Shown here in pieces: positions 12,637 through 26,100 of a stretch of DNA of 64,000 nt (position 1 is the stretch's first letter; each line of letters opens with the position of its first letter). Under the pieces are notes generated by a model. That model was not told where the DNA came from. It ran no database searches and saw only the letters and a program-made list of their open reading frames with translations. Source of the stretch: Rhizopus arrhizus. Lineage: Eukaryota; Mucoromycota; Mucoromycetes; Mucorales; Rhizopodaceae. A program made the position numbers and the translations under genes. The stretch is from NCBI GenBank assembly GCA_024220505.1, contig JAKZZE010000002.1:496001-560000 (forward strand). The letters run 5' to 3'.

Positions 12637-15600
12637 ATGATAAAGTAAGTGACAACTTATCTTCTACTAGCATATATTAACATGTTTGTAGTAATAAAGA
12701 TACCGAGCAAAACGATGGCCGTCTTTGCAAAATGATCTTGGAAGGAGGATACGAATGTTGCAGTTCCATCAATAAAGCTCGAGAATTATTCTCAACAGTT
12801 TCCAACATTACTGAAAAAGAAGTGGCCCAGACCATCGGTTGTATGGCTAGGACACATACAAATATGACAGGTATTGGGTCAGCTTCCAAGGATTCGACTT
12901 GGCGAATGGATAATTTTATTTTATGCATGAATGAAAAGGTTAGAAAACAAGGAAAGTTTCTTTATTTTTTTGTTTGTTTATTCGTTATATAGGCTCCTAC
13001 ATTGGATTGGATAAAAGTCTTTCAATGTTTAGATTATGAAAACTTTTTTCTTTATGATCCAAAAGGTCTTGATATATTAGTAACAGCTTGGAAATTTTGT
13101 AAACATGTAAGGAGTCCACATTAATAAAAATAGCTTAAAATTTATGCTTTATACATCTAGGAGAATAACCCTTTTCCAGCAAACGTATTTTTTGGAAAGT
13201 GGACAAATTTAAAGGGACAGTTAAGCGCATTATACCAAATGACCAATGCACCTACTGATTACGTGAACCTGCCTTTTTGCTCAAAAAGAAAAGTGATTGA
13301 AATAGAGGATTTTGCTAATGCTAACCCTGCCAACCGTGCTTTGGCTGCTCAACTCGTTAAAGAACAATTAAACTCTTTAGACTTGATTGAATGTGTGATC
13401 AAACTAGCAGACACTCCTATCAATGATGATGTTAAAGTGTTTTTAGAAATGATGGTTAATAAGAATCCTGAGCTTGTATTTATGGGTTTGCTACAAATAG
13501 ATGTAAGCTTTTGCTTTTTATGCTGAAATTTATTTTGCTTACAAAATATTAGCCTATTGCAAATAAGGTACACGAGGATTTATTTGCAAGACTTATTGTA
13601 TATTATTTTACGGGAAATGCAAGCAGTGTTTTCGTATTTACTAAATTTTGGAAAGCAAAGCCTGAATTGTTCAAAAAGAACATTGTCGAATTATACAATA
13701 ACGATTCAACTGCTTTAACAAGAATACTAGCGTTTGTACATGAACTAAAGGTAATAGAAAGAGTCAAGGAAGCATTTTACTTTTTTCTAACAGGTAGTTG
13801 AATAGATATTACCTGATATACTTGAACTTCAACCATTCTTGTTCACTATTGATTTGGCTGCGTTAGCAACACGCAGAGAATACCTGAACCTTGAGAAATG
13901 GTTGCAAGGCAAACTCAAAGAATCCGGCGAAGTGTTTTCTAAAGCATGTTTAGCTTTCCTTGGCAGTAAAATTAGAGCTGAATTAACAAGACAAGAATCA
14001 CAATTTACTCCTGTTACTGTTCCACTATCTATAGATATAGTGAATGTATTTATAAAAGTGCTTGCTGAGAGGTAAGAAGGAAACTGTAATATTGATAGGT
14101 ATTAAAGAATGTGTTTTAGTAACCTTGACGCCAATGAAAAAGAAGTAATGCATGAGATTCAATCAGGATATATGCTGTTGAGTCAAAAAGAAACTAGTAT
14201 TACTACACCTGAAAGTGCAACCAAAAAAAGTTTTGTCAAAACATCAGGTCCTGCAACTGATGCTGTAACTTTTAAGCAGGACATTGAGGATGAAGCAAAT
14301 TCATATTACGAAAAGATTTACAGTGGAGAAATATCAGTTGAAGAGATGATAGATAGGCTTCGAAAGTTTAGTCAATCAAAAGATCCCAGAGAAAACGATG
14401 TCTATGCCTGTATGATCCACAATTTATTGGATGAGTATAATTTCTTCTCCAAATACCCAGACAAAGAATTAACAATTACAAGCGTTTTATTTGGCCAATT
14501 AATTCAGCATCGTCTATTCACTTATTCCACTTTAGGATTGGCACTACGTTACGTGCTTGATGCTCTCAGCCACGTACCGGGTACCAAAATGTACAGATTT
14601 GGTTTGACAGCTCTTACCCAATTTCAATCTCGTTTACCAGAGTGGCCTCAGTACTGTTTTCACCTAACACAGGCTCCAGCACTTCAATTGACAAATCCTG
14701 AAATAGTCAATGTGATAAAGTCAGCCATGCAAGTAGGCAGACTACAACAGCAACAAATGCAGCAGACTCAACAGCAACCTAACTTAATGGAAGGCCAAAT
14801 ACTGGCTGATTTGTCATCAGTATCTGTCCCAATCAACCCGTCTCAAGACAAACCAAAAGTAACTTCACCTCAACCTGCTGTGTTTACAGCAATATATATA
14901 CCAGATATTTCAAAGGATATTAATGAGAATGTTGAATATGAGACTCCCAGTGAAGCAATACAGGATAAGATTTTGTTTATTATCAATAATGTTGCCCGCA
15001 ATAATCTGGAATCAAAGTCTGCAGATTTTAAAAACACATTGACAAAATCGGCCTATCCATGGTTTAGTAACTATTTAGTAGTGAAACGAGTTAGCATAGA
15101 GCCAAATAATCATGATCTTTATTTACTACTTCTAAATATATTAGACAGCCCACTGTTGTATCAGCATGTTCTTCGAGAGACATTTTTAAATATCAAAATA
15201 TTGCTAAATTCAGACAACACTGTTTCTTCATCCACAGAGCGTACATTGTTGAAAAATCTCGGCTCTTGGCTTGGTGGTATGACTTTAGCTCAAAACAAGC
15301 CCATTAAGCAAAAATACATATCATTTAAAGATCTCCTTCTTGAAGGCTATGATACTGGTCGTCTCATTGTGGTCATTCCGTTTGTTTGCAAAGTGCTAGA
15401 ACAAGGCAAAAAGAACAATGTGTTCGTACCGCCTAATCCGTGGGTGATGGCTATTTTCAGATTATTAGTGGAGCTTTATCAGAATACAGAACTCAAACTG
15501 AACCTTAAGTTTGAAATTGAGGTTTTGTGCAAAACGTTATCTATCGAATTAAATTCAATTCAACCGACAAAAATACTTAACAACCGGAAACCAAAGAAAC

Positions 15601-18600
15601 CACAACCACAGACCACAGCCATTGTTGCAAGGCCTGAAAGCTCTCCAGCTGCTATCTCACGACCACCCATCACTAATCTTATCCCACAGTCCTCAGCAAA
15701 TTCTTTAACTGGGCTTGATAAAATGAACGATGAGTTCATTCAACTTCCTAGCTTGGGCCCATACTTGACATTTAACTCTCAAATTGCCATGTATACCACT
15801 CAACCGAACTCAAAACGCTGGGTTTTACAAGCTATCAAGCAATCCATTGTTGATATTATTGGCCCTGTTGTTGAAAGATCGGTGGCTATTGCCTCTGTTT
15901 CTACACGTGAATTAATTTTGAAGGATTTTGCTGTCGAATCCGACGAGAACAAGATGAAAAAGGCGGCCCATCTGATGGCAAGAAGCTTGGCTGGCAGCTT
16001 GGCCATGGTAACTTGTAAAGAACCTCTTCGAGCGAGCATGATCAATCATTTGCGCAATATATTCATGGCCAATGGTCTTGGCGAAGTGGTTGCTGAACAA
16101 GCTGCAACATTAACTACAACTGACAACTTGGACCTGGTTTGCACTGTAATCGAAAAGACAGCAATGGAGAAAGTGATTGCAGAGGTAGATGAAATTCTGA
16201 TGAACGCTTACACTAGCCGCAGGAAGCACAGAGAGCGAGGCAACCCACAGCCTTACTTTGATATGGACGTTTTCTCTATCTCAAGATATGCTGCTACACT
16301 TCCTGAACCTTTACACCCTAAGCCTAATGGTCTTCACGCCAGTCAACTTCGTGTTTATGAAGATTTTATGCATATACCAAGATTAGCATCTCCAGCGGTT
16401 GCTGGACAGTTGGTAGGTCAGCTACCTCTTGAACAACCTCAGCAGCGCCTGCTTCGTAACAATTTAAATGCAGGAGCGGGTATGCTTCATCCTGAAGCGC
16501 TTTCCGGGTATAGTAATGGCCTTGTTCCCATGCTGGAACAGCAACAGCAGCAAGCGAGCGCACATCAAATATTAGAAAGATTTGCCCAGTATATTACTGA
16601 TTTGGAGAAATTGATTAGTATAACAAATGTGCCTAGCTTTAGCATGTTGCCTGTTCAGCATGACATTATTACAATTATACATCAAGTGCCTTTATTGGCC
16701 ATGACCAGTTTTGACAAAGGCGAAGCTGCCCGTACCTTTGCACAAAAGGTTGTTCAATTACTCTACAAGAGCGAAACTCAATTAGGACGTGAAGCCTATG
16801 TTGTTCTCTTGGAAAGACTGTGTGATGTATCGCCTAATGTTGGTGTCCTTGTTACCTCTTGGTTGACGCATGCTGATGATGAGCGCAAATATAATGTACC
16901 AGTGACTGTAGCATTGATTAAAGCCAATCTTATTAGCCTTTCTGAACAAGATCAAGAGTTAGCCAATCTGATTGATAGTGGCCGTGTAAGTGCTATTGAT
17001 TTCACAGCTCGATTGATTCATGCTTGTTTATATGAAGAAAATTCTTTGGTGACTCGTCAAGAGTTTATGAAATCTTTGGAAGCATTGAGTAGATTGAGAG
17101 GAAATGTACCAGAAAGTGTGTTGATTTTGATGGAAGAAATGCGTAGACATTCTATTCCAACTAATATTGCAGCTGCGCCAGTTACATTGCAACAACACCA
17201 AATCACTCCTCATGGTTTATCTGAAGAAGAGGTTGTTATCCGTGAGCAAATGCATGTTTTGTTTAGCGAATGGACCAGACTTTACCAACTTCCCACAAGC
17301 ACAGACGAAATATTAAAGACATTTGCCACCCAGCTCTCCAAGCAAAATATCTTCAAGATGGAAGATATGTCTTCACTCTTTTACCGCGTATGCATTGAAG
17401 CCTCAGTAGAATATACAATTAATCAAACGCATATGCCGAATCAGCCAGTGGGACTCACGTATTTACCTATTGATGCTTTTTCCAAATTGGTTGTTTGCCT
17501 CATGGAACTTTCAGAACCTCCTGTTGATGGTCCATCAGCTAATAAGGCAGCTGCTGAATCATCCGATAATGCTCGATTGGCTTTGTTCAATAAAGTCTTA
17601 TCCATTATTGTTCTTGTCATCTCTCAAATGCACGAACAACGGCAACAGCAATTTGATCAGCGTCCTTTCTTGAGGTTCTTTACCTGTTTGCTTTGTGAAC
17701 TCCATACATCGGAACAACGATTACAAACTGTCTATATGTCTGCCTTGACTGCACTAAGTAATACATTTAGTACACTTCAACCTGCTCAATTTCCTGGGTT
17801 TACTTTTGCTTGGCTTCAGCTGGTGTCTCACAGATTGTTTATGCCAAAGCTATTGTTATCTGAAAACCAAAAGGTAATCATCAAGATATTATACTGAGCT
17901 ATATGCAATCTAATTCTTTCTTTCTTAAAAAGGGATGGCCAACTTTTCAAGGGCTTTTAATAATTTTGTTTAAATTCCTTAGTCCTTTTCTCGACAAGGC
18001 AAAATTGAAGGACACTACAAGAATGCTTTATAGAGGAACATTAAGAGTATTACTTGTACTACTTCATGACTTTCCAGAGTTTCTTTGTGATTATCATTAC
18101 AGCTTCTGCGATGTGATTCCAGCATCTTGTATTCAACTACGCAATTTGATACTTAGTGCATTCCCTCGTCATATGCGATTACCTGATCCATTCACACCCA
18201 ACCTGAAAGTAGACTTACTTCAAGATATCAATCAATCGCCTAATGTCTTGTCTGACTATACAAGTACATTAAAGAATAATAATTTAAAGCAAGAAATTGA
18301 TGATTATATGAAGCTGCAGTCGCCTGATAAAACCAAACCATTCACTTCTTTGCTGCCAAAGCTACTTTGCAAAGAACAAGAGGACACAAAATACAATATA
18401 TCTGTAATGAACGCACTTGTATTTTATGTAGGTGTCACAGGTGTCACAGAAGGCATCCCTGTCAATCAAGGATCACCTATCAAAATCTTTCAGTATTTGC
18501 TGAATGAGCTTGACTCTGAAGGACGTTACCTATTCTTGAGTGCAATAGCCAACCAACTTCGATACCCTAATAGCCATACACACTATTTTAGTTGTGTAAT

Positions 18601-18883
18601 ACTTTATTTGTTTGCAGAAAGCACAAAGGAAATTGTTAAAGAACAAATTACACGCGTTTTGTTGGAGCGCCTGATTGTGAATCGACCTCATCCTTGGGGG
18701 TTGTTGATTACATTTATTGAATTAATCAAAAATCCGAGATATAGCTTCTGGAGTCATTCCTTTACTCGGTGTGCTACTGATATTGAACGATTGTTCGAAA
18801 GTGTTTCGAGGTGAGTAAAGATACATGAATCTATAGAGAAGCATTTTATTCAAATAATCAATAGGTCAATCAATCAAATTTAG
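12637..18883 (+). CDS. NOT1: CCR4-NOT complex scaffold subunit Not1 (CNOT1)
   Basis: Not1 is the scaffold of the CCR4-NOT deadenylase that shortens mRNA poly(A) tails. My preferred start is an 8-nt first exon (12637-12644) with a consensus GTAAGT donor, spliced in frame at 12692 to [20 protein letters not shown]; a start at 12732 is the alternative. The N-terminal HEAT region includes [15 protein letters not shown] and [20 protein letters not shown]. The CAF1-binding MIF4G domain lies at about 14940-15560 ([48 protein letters not shown]). The CNOT9-binding region (DUF3819) is at about 15780-16330. The Not2/Not3-binding C-terminal domain runs from about 17230 to the end. One intron is at 17874-17932. 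A last intron (18811-18864) replaces an early stop and gives the ending RSINQI. Compared with human CNOT1, roughly the first 200 residues are missing. Confidence 0.95.
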
Positions 18884-19168
18884 AATAATGTGTATAAAGA
18901 ATTGTATATAATTTATATTCCCCTTCTTATTTCATTTTGTATATTGTACATCAAATAGCTTATTATTAAAATATGTTTATATTTTACTATTTATTGGATA
19001 ATAATAATGATAATAATACAAAAAAAAAATATTGGCTCATATCCAACGTTGAAAAAAAGAACTTAATGAAGAGGATGGTTCACTCACATGTAAATCTTGT
19101 ATCTGTCGTACTACTGACTCTTCTTCCTATATTTTATACTCCTTTTTTAGTCTAAATAAGAACACTTT
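18884..19168. other. Convergent 3' intergenic spacer
   Basis: This short AT-rich spacer between the NOT1 and casein kinase II beta stop codons must contain both 3' ends. Several AATAAA-like motifs are present; no gene is seen. Confidence 0.5.
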
Positions 19169-19943
19169 TTAATAGATAATAACCTCTTGTTCATATCTTA
19201 TCCTTAGCCATTGATTACGAGGACCAGCAGGAGATAACTCATTTACTCTAAAACCAAAAATTCGCGGTTGATAAATATATGAATTTAGCTTTGGCCTTAA
19301 TTCAGGATAAATTAAAAATAGTAAATGTGAGTAACTTGATCCAAAATGAGCTCCTAATTATCATATTTCAATCTTAAATTTCTTTCTTTTACTTTTTCTT
19401 ACCATCCACACGTTGATATATGGATGATGAAGGATAGTAAATATCTAGACACAAAGGACAGTAAAGACAAACGCTTTCTTTACCCACTTCATCAAACCTT
19501 CCTACTGGCAATACAAAACATTGAGAACAATAATATCTTGGACATCTTCCAAATTGCCCATTAGAGTATTTTTCTGCCATCACCCCTATGCCATTTGCTG
19601 TTAAAAGATAGCGCTGATGTATCAATCCATACAACATGAACGTATAAGGCTCAATAATCGTTGGATCCACTTTTTCTTCTACATCATCTTCACAATCCAG
19701 TATTATTTCTAAAGCCTGCCTGTAATAGGGTATAACAGTGGACAATCCAGTAAGATTAAACTCGTCTTCTATAAACTCTTCAGGTACTGCCAAATAATAT
19801 TCGTGTCCTGGCAAAGAACAAAACCAATCTATCCAACTCTGTATTGAAATGTCTGAAGATTCTGAACTATCTATAGCAGGAAATAAACCTAAGCCTCTCT
19901 CTCTCTCTCTCTTTTGGTTTCTTTGTGTGTGTTTTTTTACCAT
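19169..19943 (-). CDS. CKB1: Casein kinase II regulatory (beta) subunit
   Basis: The beta subunit dimerizes through a zinc site and organizes the CK2 holoenzyme, a Ser/Thr kinase. The first exon starts at 19943. It has a Lys/Arg-rich leader whose RERERE run comes from a CT dinucleotide repeat, then the conserved core SWIDWFCSLPGHEYYLAVPE, EFIEDEFNLTGL and YGLIHQRYLLTANGI. The zinc site is complete: CPRYYC, then about 20 residues, then CPLC. An intron after RVDG joins AHFGSSYSHLLFLIYPELRP in the last exon, which ends EQEVIIY at 19169-19171. The roughly 240-residue length is normal for the family. The symbol is provisional, because fungi may carry two beta paralogues. It is divergent from the HSP70 gene, sharing about 450 bp of upstream DNA. 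Confidence 0.95.
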
Positions 19944-20162
19944 CTCTTATAATGTCCATTTATGTTACAGAAAAAAAAAAAAAGAGAAAAAGAAATTTTC
20001 TTATTTTTATTTTTTGATTCATTGCATGAAACTTTTGACACCCAAACAAAGACGTCATGTAAACAATCAGATCTTTTTTTATTTCTTTCTTTGGTAAAAA
20101 GAGAAAGATCAAAATTTAATCATAAAATCATTGCGCGTCATCATTAGACCACATTCTCAATG

Positions 20163-20277
20163 GAACATTCATTTCACTTGTAGCAGAAGCTAGAATTTGC
20201 CAGAAAACTCAAAGTATCCTGATTTTTGTTCGGGAGATGAATATTATCCAATAAGAATGAAGAGAATCTCCCAGAAA
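20163..20277 (+). promoter_or_regulatory. Heat-shock-element-like and CCAAT sites upstream of HSP70
   Basis: Three clusters of alternating GAA/TTC-type pentamers precede the HSP70 gene. GAACATTC is at 20163-20170, a clean GAAnnTTC core. AGAATTTGCCAGAAA is at 20192-20206 and AGAATCTCCCAGAAA at 20263-20277; both have two good GAA units and an imperfect middle. A CCAAT box is at 20248-20252. These fit binding by heat shock factor. The region is shared with the divergent CK2 beta gene. Confidence 0.6.
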
Positions 20278-20315
20278 AAACCTGATTTTGCATAACTGTT
20301 TTTTCTCATTATTTG

Positions 20316-20322
20316 TATAAAA
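20316..20322 (+). promoter_or_regulatory. TATA box of the HSP70 gene
   Basis: TATAAAA lies 68-74 bp before the HSP70 start codon and just downstream of the heat-shock-type sites, a usual arrangement for an inducible promoter. Confidence 0.6.
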
Positions 20323-20389
20323 GGAACCCTTATTTTTTTTTTTTTCTCTTCATTGTTTAATTTATATTTAATTAGAGATAATACAAAAA

Positions 20390-22365
20390 ATGTCTAAAGC
20401 TGTTGGTATTGATTTGGGTACTACCTATTCTTGTGTTGGTGTATGGCAAAATGACCGTGTTGAAATCATTGCAAACGACCAAGGAAACCGTACAACTCCT
20501 TCTTATGTTGCATTCACAGATTCGGAGCGTTTGATTGGTGATGCTGCCAAGAATCAAGTTGCTGTAAGTAATAGGAATATTTAATAACGAATTGATATAC
20601 TTATTATCTTTTCTAGATGAACCCACATAACACTGTTTTTGATGCAAAGCGTATGATCGGTCGTCGTTTTAATGACCACGAAATTCAAGCTGATATGAAG
20701 CACTGGCCTTTCAAGGTCGTTGACAAGGATGGAAAACCTATTATCCAAGTTGAACACAAGGGAGAAACCAAAACATTCACCCCTGAAGAAATCTCCTCTA
20801 TGGTTCTCTCCAAGATGAAGGAAACCTCTGAAGCCTACCTGGGTGGAACTGTTGATTCTGCTGTGATCACAGTCCCTGCTTATTTCAACGATTCACAGCG
20901 TCAAGCCACAAAGGATGCCGGTACGATTGCCGGTTTGAATGTCCTTCGTATCATTAATGAACCTACTGCTGCTGCTATTGCCTATGGTTTGGACAAAAAG
21001 TCCAAGGGTGAGACGAACGTGTTGATTTTCGACTTGGGTGGTGGTACCTTTGATGTTTCTCTTTTGACTATCGAAGAAGGCATTTTCGAAGTCAAGGCTA
21101 CGGCTGGTGATACCCACTTGGGTGGTGAAGACTTTGATAACCGCCTTGTTGACCACTTTATTCAAGAATTCAAGCGCAAGTTCAAGAAGGATATCTCGGG
21201 TAATGCCCGGGCTGTTCGACGTCTTCGTACTGCATGCGAACGTGCTAAGCGTACCTTGTCCTCTGCTGCTCAAACCTCCATCGAAATCGACTCTCTCTTT
21301 GAAGGCGTTGACTTTTATACCTCCTTGACTCGTGCCCGTTTCGAAGAATTGAACCAGGACCTCTTCCGTAACACGATGGAACCCGTCGAAAAGGTGCTTC
21401 GTGATGCAAAGATTGACAAGTCCCAAGTGCACGACATTGTCCTTGTTGGTGGTTCGACTCGTATTCCCAAAGTTCAAAAGTTGGTTTCCGACTACTTCAA
21501 TGGTAAGGAACCCAACAAGTCCATCAACCCGGATGAAGCCGTCGCCTATGGTGCCGCGGTTCAGGCTGCTATTTTGACTGGTCATACCTCTGAAAAGACC
21601 GACTCACTCTTGCTTTTGGATGTCGCTCCTCTCTCTCTCGGTATTGAAACCGCTGGTGGTGTGATGACTCCGTTGATCAAGCGCAATACAACTGTTCCCA
21701 CCAAAAAGTCAGAGATCTTCTCAACCTATGCAGATAATCAACCTGGTGTCCTCATTCAGGTATATGAAGGCGAACGTGCTCGAACAAAGGATAACAACCT
21801 TCTTGGCAAATTTGAATTATCTGGTATTCCTCCTGCTCCTCGTGGTGTTCCTCAAATTGAAGTCACGTTTGATGTGGACGCCAACGGTATCTTGAATGTC
21901 TCTGCTCTTGACAAGACCACTGGTAAATCAAACAAGATCACCATCACCAATGACAAGGGTCGTCTTTCAAAGGAAGAAATCGAACGTATGGTGAATGATG
22001 CCGAGAAATTCAAGGCTGAAGATGAGGCTGCTGCTGCTCGTATTCAAGCTAGAAACGGTTTAGAGTCCTATGCCTACAACCTTCGCAACACACTTCAAGA
22101 CGAAAAAGTTGCGTCCAAGATTGAGGCCGCTGATAAAGAAAAGCTTGAGAAGGCTGTGAAAGAAGCTACTGACTGGTTGGACAACTCACATGAGGCCTCC
22201 AAGGAAGAATATGAATCTCGTCAAAAGGAATTGGAAGAAGTGGCCAATCCTATCATGATGAAGATGTATCAAGGTGGTGCTGGCATGCCTGGTGCCGCTC
22301 CCGGTGGATTCCCTGGTGGTGCACCTGGTGGTGAAAGTGGTCCTACTGTTGAAGAAGTTGACTAA
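20390..22365 (+). CDS. SSA1: Cytosolic heat shock protein 70 (Ssa type)
   Basis: This ATP-dependent chaperone binds exposed hydrophobic peptides. It starts [20 protein letters not shown], with the family ATP-phosphate loop. One intron (about 20563-20616, GTAAGT donor, TTTCTAG acceptor) separates NQVA from [18 protein letters not shown]. The second and third Hsp70 signatures, [14 protein letters not shown] and [16 protein letters not shown], are intact. The substrate-binding domain follows ([20 protein letters not shown]), and the tail is Gly/Pro-rich ending in EEVD, the cytosolic TPR-cochaperone tail. Length is about 646 residues, normal. Codon use in the long exon is richer in C-ending codons than in neighbours, as expected for high expression. 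There is no signal peptide or organellar leader. Confidence 0.98.
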
Positions 22366-22823
22366 ATTCAGAGGACATTTACTTTGTAATCCCCTCTCTT
22401 TCCTCACTGCATAGCATATACATATTCCCCATTCATATAAAAAACTTTTGAGCTTTTTGTTTAATAAAATTTTACTTGCTTTTGTCAAATACCTGGCAAA
22501 TGTTTATTTTTAATACCGTATCCTAATTATTATAAAATTTCAGCAATTAAAAAGTTTCATGTACAAAAAGTTGCAAATTTTAGCAATTAAAGACTTGCAA
22601 TTTATTCTTCATGATCTTTAATGAATTTAGATATACAATCTTGATGATAGCAATCGTACTCTGCCCAACTGAACACTGTAAAAATCTATAGGGTTCAATG
22701 AGGGGAAATGAACCATTTGTTTATTCTACATATATGTTATACGTGGTCCTTTAAGGATGCAGAAGGAAAGAAGGAGCAAAAAAAAAAAAAAAAAAGGCAT
22801 GCAAATAAAAAGTTTGATATAAT
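22366..22823. other. Convergent intergenic region
   Basis: This holds the 3' ends of HSP70 and of the minus-strand Cys-rich gene. A 14-16-nt motif built on GCAATTAAAnannttgcaa occurs twice at about 22540-22605, a small local duplication. No gene is seen. Confidence 0.5.
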
Positions 22824-23126
22824 TCAAGGTGAAGATTGATGAGTACAGCGACTGCATTCTTCCTCTGGTGTGAGGGCTCTGTGACAGGTTGAGCAAACAC
22901 ATCTGCAGTGATTGCAATTCCATCCAGCTGACAACACCTTTCCACAAGCACAAATGGCATTAGTGTATCCGTCTTCTTCTGACGAAAAGTACGCGTTGTC
23001 ATCCTCGGTTATAGTCTGGTTTGATACCTTTGTATTCGAAAGCCATGATTGGGTTATTACTAATGCTTTATCCGAAATAATGTTTTCTCTTTGATTTATT
23101 GCAGAAAATAAATTAGTTGCTGTCAT
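22824..23126 (-). CDS. Small Cys-rich (zinc-ribbon-like) protein, hypothetical
   Basis: A single-exon frame of 100 residues starts MTATNLFSAINQRENIISD. The first half is polar and unstructured. The second half has a dense set of Cys and His residues: CACGKVLSAGWNCNHCRC, CSTCHRAL and CSRC. Their spacing is compatible with two treble-clef or zinc-ribbon knuckles. The Cys pattern and non-random composition argue for a real gene. I do not recognise the family or function. It is convergent with HSP70. Confidence 0.6.
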   Translation of the reverse strand: MTATNLFSAINQRENIISDKALVITQSWLSNTKVSNQTITEDDNAYFSSEEDGYTNAICACGKVLSAGWNCNHCRCVCSTCHRALTPEEECSRCTHQSSP

Positions 23127-26100
23127 GGTTGAAGGTGGGAGAGGAAAGAAAGAAGAATGGAAACTCCGAGGTTACCCTCTTCTTTTTCTATGCATTTTAT
23201 ACATTTCCTCTTCCAATATCACTGTGTTTGAATTGACATGAAATAGAAAACAGAAAACTATAGTTCGTGTCCTTATCTGTCCTCTTTCTTTTTCTTCTTT
23301 CCGTCCTATTAAGCTTTCAGAATCGTATTCATCATGTGTAAATTTGATCGATTCCTGTTAAGAAGATATTTTTGTATTGTTGCACGGTCAAAATAAATTT
23401 CTGAATGCATGTAAATGCATACGCTTAAAGGCGGACTTTTTTTTTTGAAAAAGAAAAATGAAAGATGTTTTTATAAAATTAACTTTTTATACAATTTTCA
23501 TATTTAATGATTCTAAACGTCTTGATCCCAAAAGATATTTTACAAAGCAAAGAGGGTCTTGTATCAAAAATTTTAAATGCAAGTAGTTTCTGTAATTAAA
23601 ATATCCCTGAAATATTTGGGCATCCGACTTTATTCTCACGGACAATTACTTTCTGATACTTGCTCCTCTCTTTTTGCCTTCAACACAAATTTTAAATCAT
23701 TTGGTTTTGAAAACACAAGAAAAATACAGACAACTGTGTGTGTGGATATTACACATTTAGAAAGCTTTCGTTATGAACATATATAATAACACTGATATAT
23801 CAATAACCATTTTTAGTAGACACACTTTTTTGTATAAAACTCTTATTCTAGCACTGCCTCTAGACGGACCCTGTTTTAAATGAAAGCAATAAAATAACTA
23901 TAAACATGTTGATCTGTGATATAAATGCATTGTCTAATGATATAGATTCTCTTGATGGATACGCTCAAGTAAAATTGTAGCTTTTGTTGCTGCTTCATTT
24001 GGCCAAAAAAAAAAGGGGGTGTGTCTTTAAAAGTATATTTCCAGTATAGTCTTTGTAAACTCAAAGAATCACAAGCCATTAAATAAGATAAGTCAAGTTT
24101 CAGATGAGATTATCTGTTTTTTGAGGTGACAGATATACTTGATTAAAAGATAGTAGCGAAGATTGTTTTAGGAATTGATGAGTCAACATATTTCATACAA
24201 ACCATTTGGTTGGGCAGGAATAAAAGCACTCATCTGTTTTGATTACGCCACACAATATGCATCCTTTATATGTAATGTATTTAGGCATGGTTTTATACTG
24301 ATGAAAGTGTGTAGGAGGCTTTGAATGTTAAAGTAGCCTTTGAATAGATTATGTTAAATGAGGGATTGAGTGATACTAAAGCCTGTTTCATGAGAATTTA
24401 CAGATTTTAGGATATTGTAAACAGGACGCTATTTAAAGAAAGCATGTCAAACAAATGCACGTTTTTGTACAGTATTTCCAAAAATTAATGTCGCTCTATG
24501 AAAGATAAAAGTCCAGGTTAATTTACTCACTTAAACATCTTTTGATTCATTCATTATCAGCATGCTATTATTGAATAGCCTATCAAACTACACAAGATGT
24601 CATATTTTATCTTTTAAAGTGTATAAACAATTTTTATTTCTAGATTATACAACAAGTTTTAATAAAATTCATGTTAAATTATCAAATGAAGTTACTCTTT
24701 TAAAAATAAAAAATAGTGTATTAAACTCAAAGGATCTAAAGAAATAAAGATTTGTTATTACAAGCGCCATACCCTAGAGTATAGGACCCTAAGAAAAATT
24801 TAAATTGCTGCACACTGCACATGCATGAGGGTTTCACGACTTCAATAAACAGACCGTATTTTACTTGTCTACTTTGATTTATGTGTGTTATTATTACTTT
24901 ATAAATACAATAAACATACAAAAGAAATTATTAGGCTGCATGGGATCTGCTTAAAAAAGTTGAATTCAAACTTTCTCCTCCTTTATTTTCAATTGAATTG
25001 ATGATTGTAAAATTAGATTTATAGTAAGCATAGTATCCATTCAAAAACTCACCCAATGATAATAGAGAGAAATGATATTTGAAGGATACAAACCCTCGTC
25101 ACGTGGAAAGATTACTTTTTCCCTTACATATTTATCGTTACGCAAATTTCTAGAGCGCACTTGAAGGAAATAAACGAAGCTTGTTTGTTTTTAGTAGTAA
25201 AGGTAACCTTTTTTATAAACTCTATTTGATTTACTGTATCACATTAAAAGTAAAAGAGACACTTGTTTATAGTCCACTTGTTTTTTATTTGATTAGTTTT
25301 TAGTTTATAAAATTTCCAATTCATCTAAATTAAAGCAATATTCATCATACTTTTTCACTGTAAAATCTTTTTTTTTTCTTTTTTCTTTACTACCATTTCC
25401 GGAACCCCTCGGAACAACGTTCTCGGTGTGTGTCACTTGAAAATAGATTTATTCCTTTCCTTTTTAAGACTTACTTTATTTTTATATTCCGACCAGATCA
25501 TTTTCCATTCGTCCTCCCAATGCTTTTATTTATTTGTATTGAACTGATCTAGGAAAGCTTCAAATTCGATTAATTGTTTTTTATATACAAATTAAGAAGC
25601 AAGAATATAGCTTTCAAAACAATAGAGAACATTGTTTAGCCTTTTCGTTGTTACAAAACTAGAAAAAAGAATTTTACAATAAATTAAGCATACTATTCCA
25701 CTCCCATCTTTTCTTTGTTTACTGCCTTTTTCAACAAAGCTATTGAAATATAATGAATTACTGCACTTTTCTTGTTCTTCTCTTTTTGGGTTTATTTATT
25801 CGCAAAAAAAAAAAAAAAAAAAAAAAAATACTAGAGTCAAAATAGTGACACAAACTTATATGAGCTTATAGTAAACAAGATGCAGCATGGATACATTTCT
25901 CCTTTACTTTAAATCTCGATTTATTTTGCTTTGTTGAACATGTAAAAATATAATAAAACAGATCCTTCAAATTGATTACTATTTAAGGATGTAAATTCCA
26001 ACGATATGTAACAATAACACAAGAGATTTACATTGTGTTTTATTTCGTACATGATAATTATATTGATTGTTTATGATGATATATGATTGGTATCAATATT

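Noticed and set aside
20893..21585. 230-codon antisense frame in HSP70
   Set aside because: This is a known consequence of codon bias in Hsp70 genes; it lies wholly opposite a conserved coding exon.
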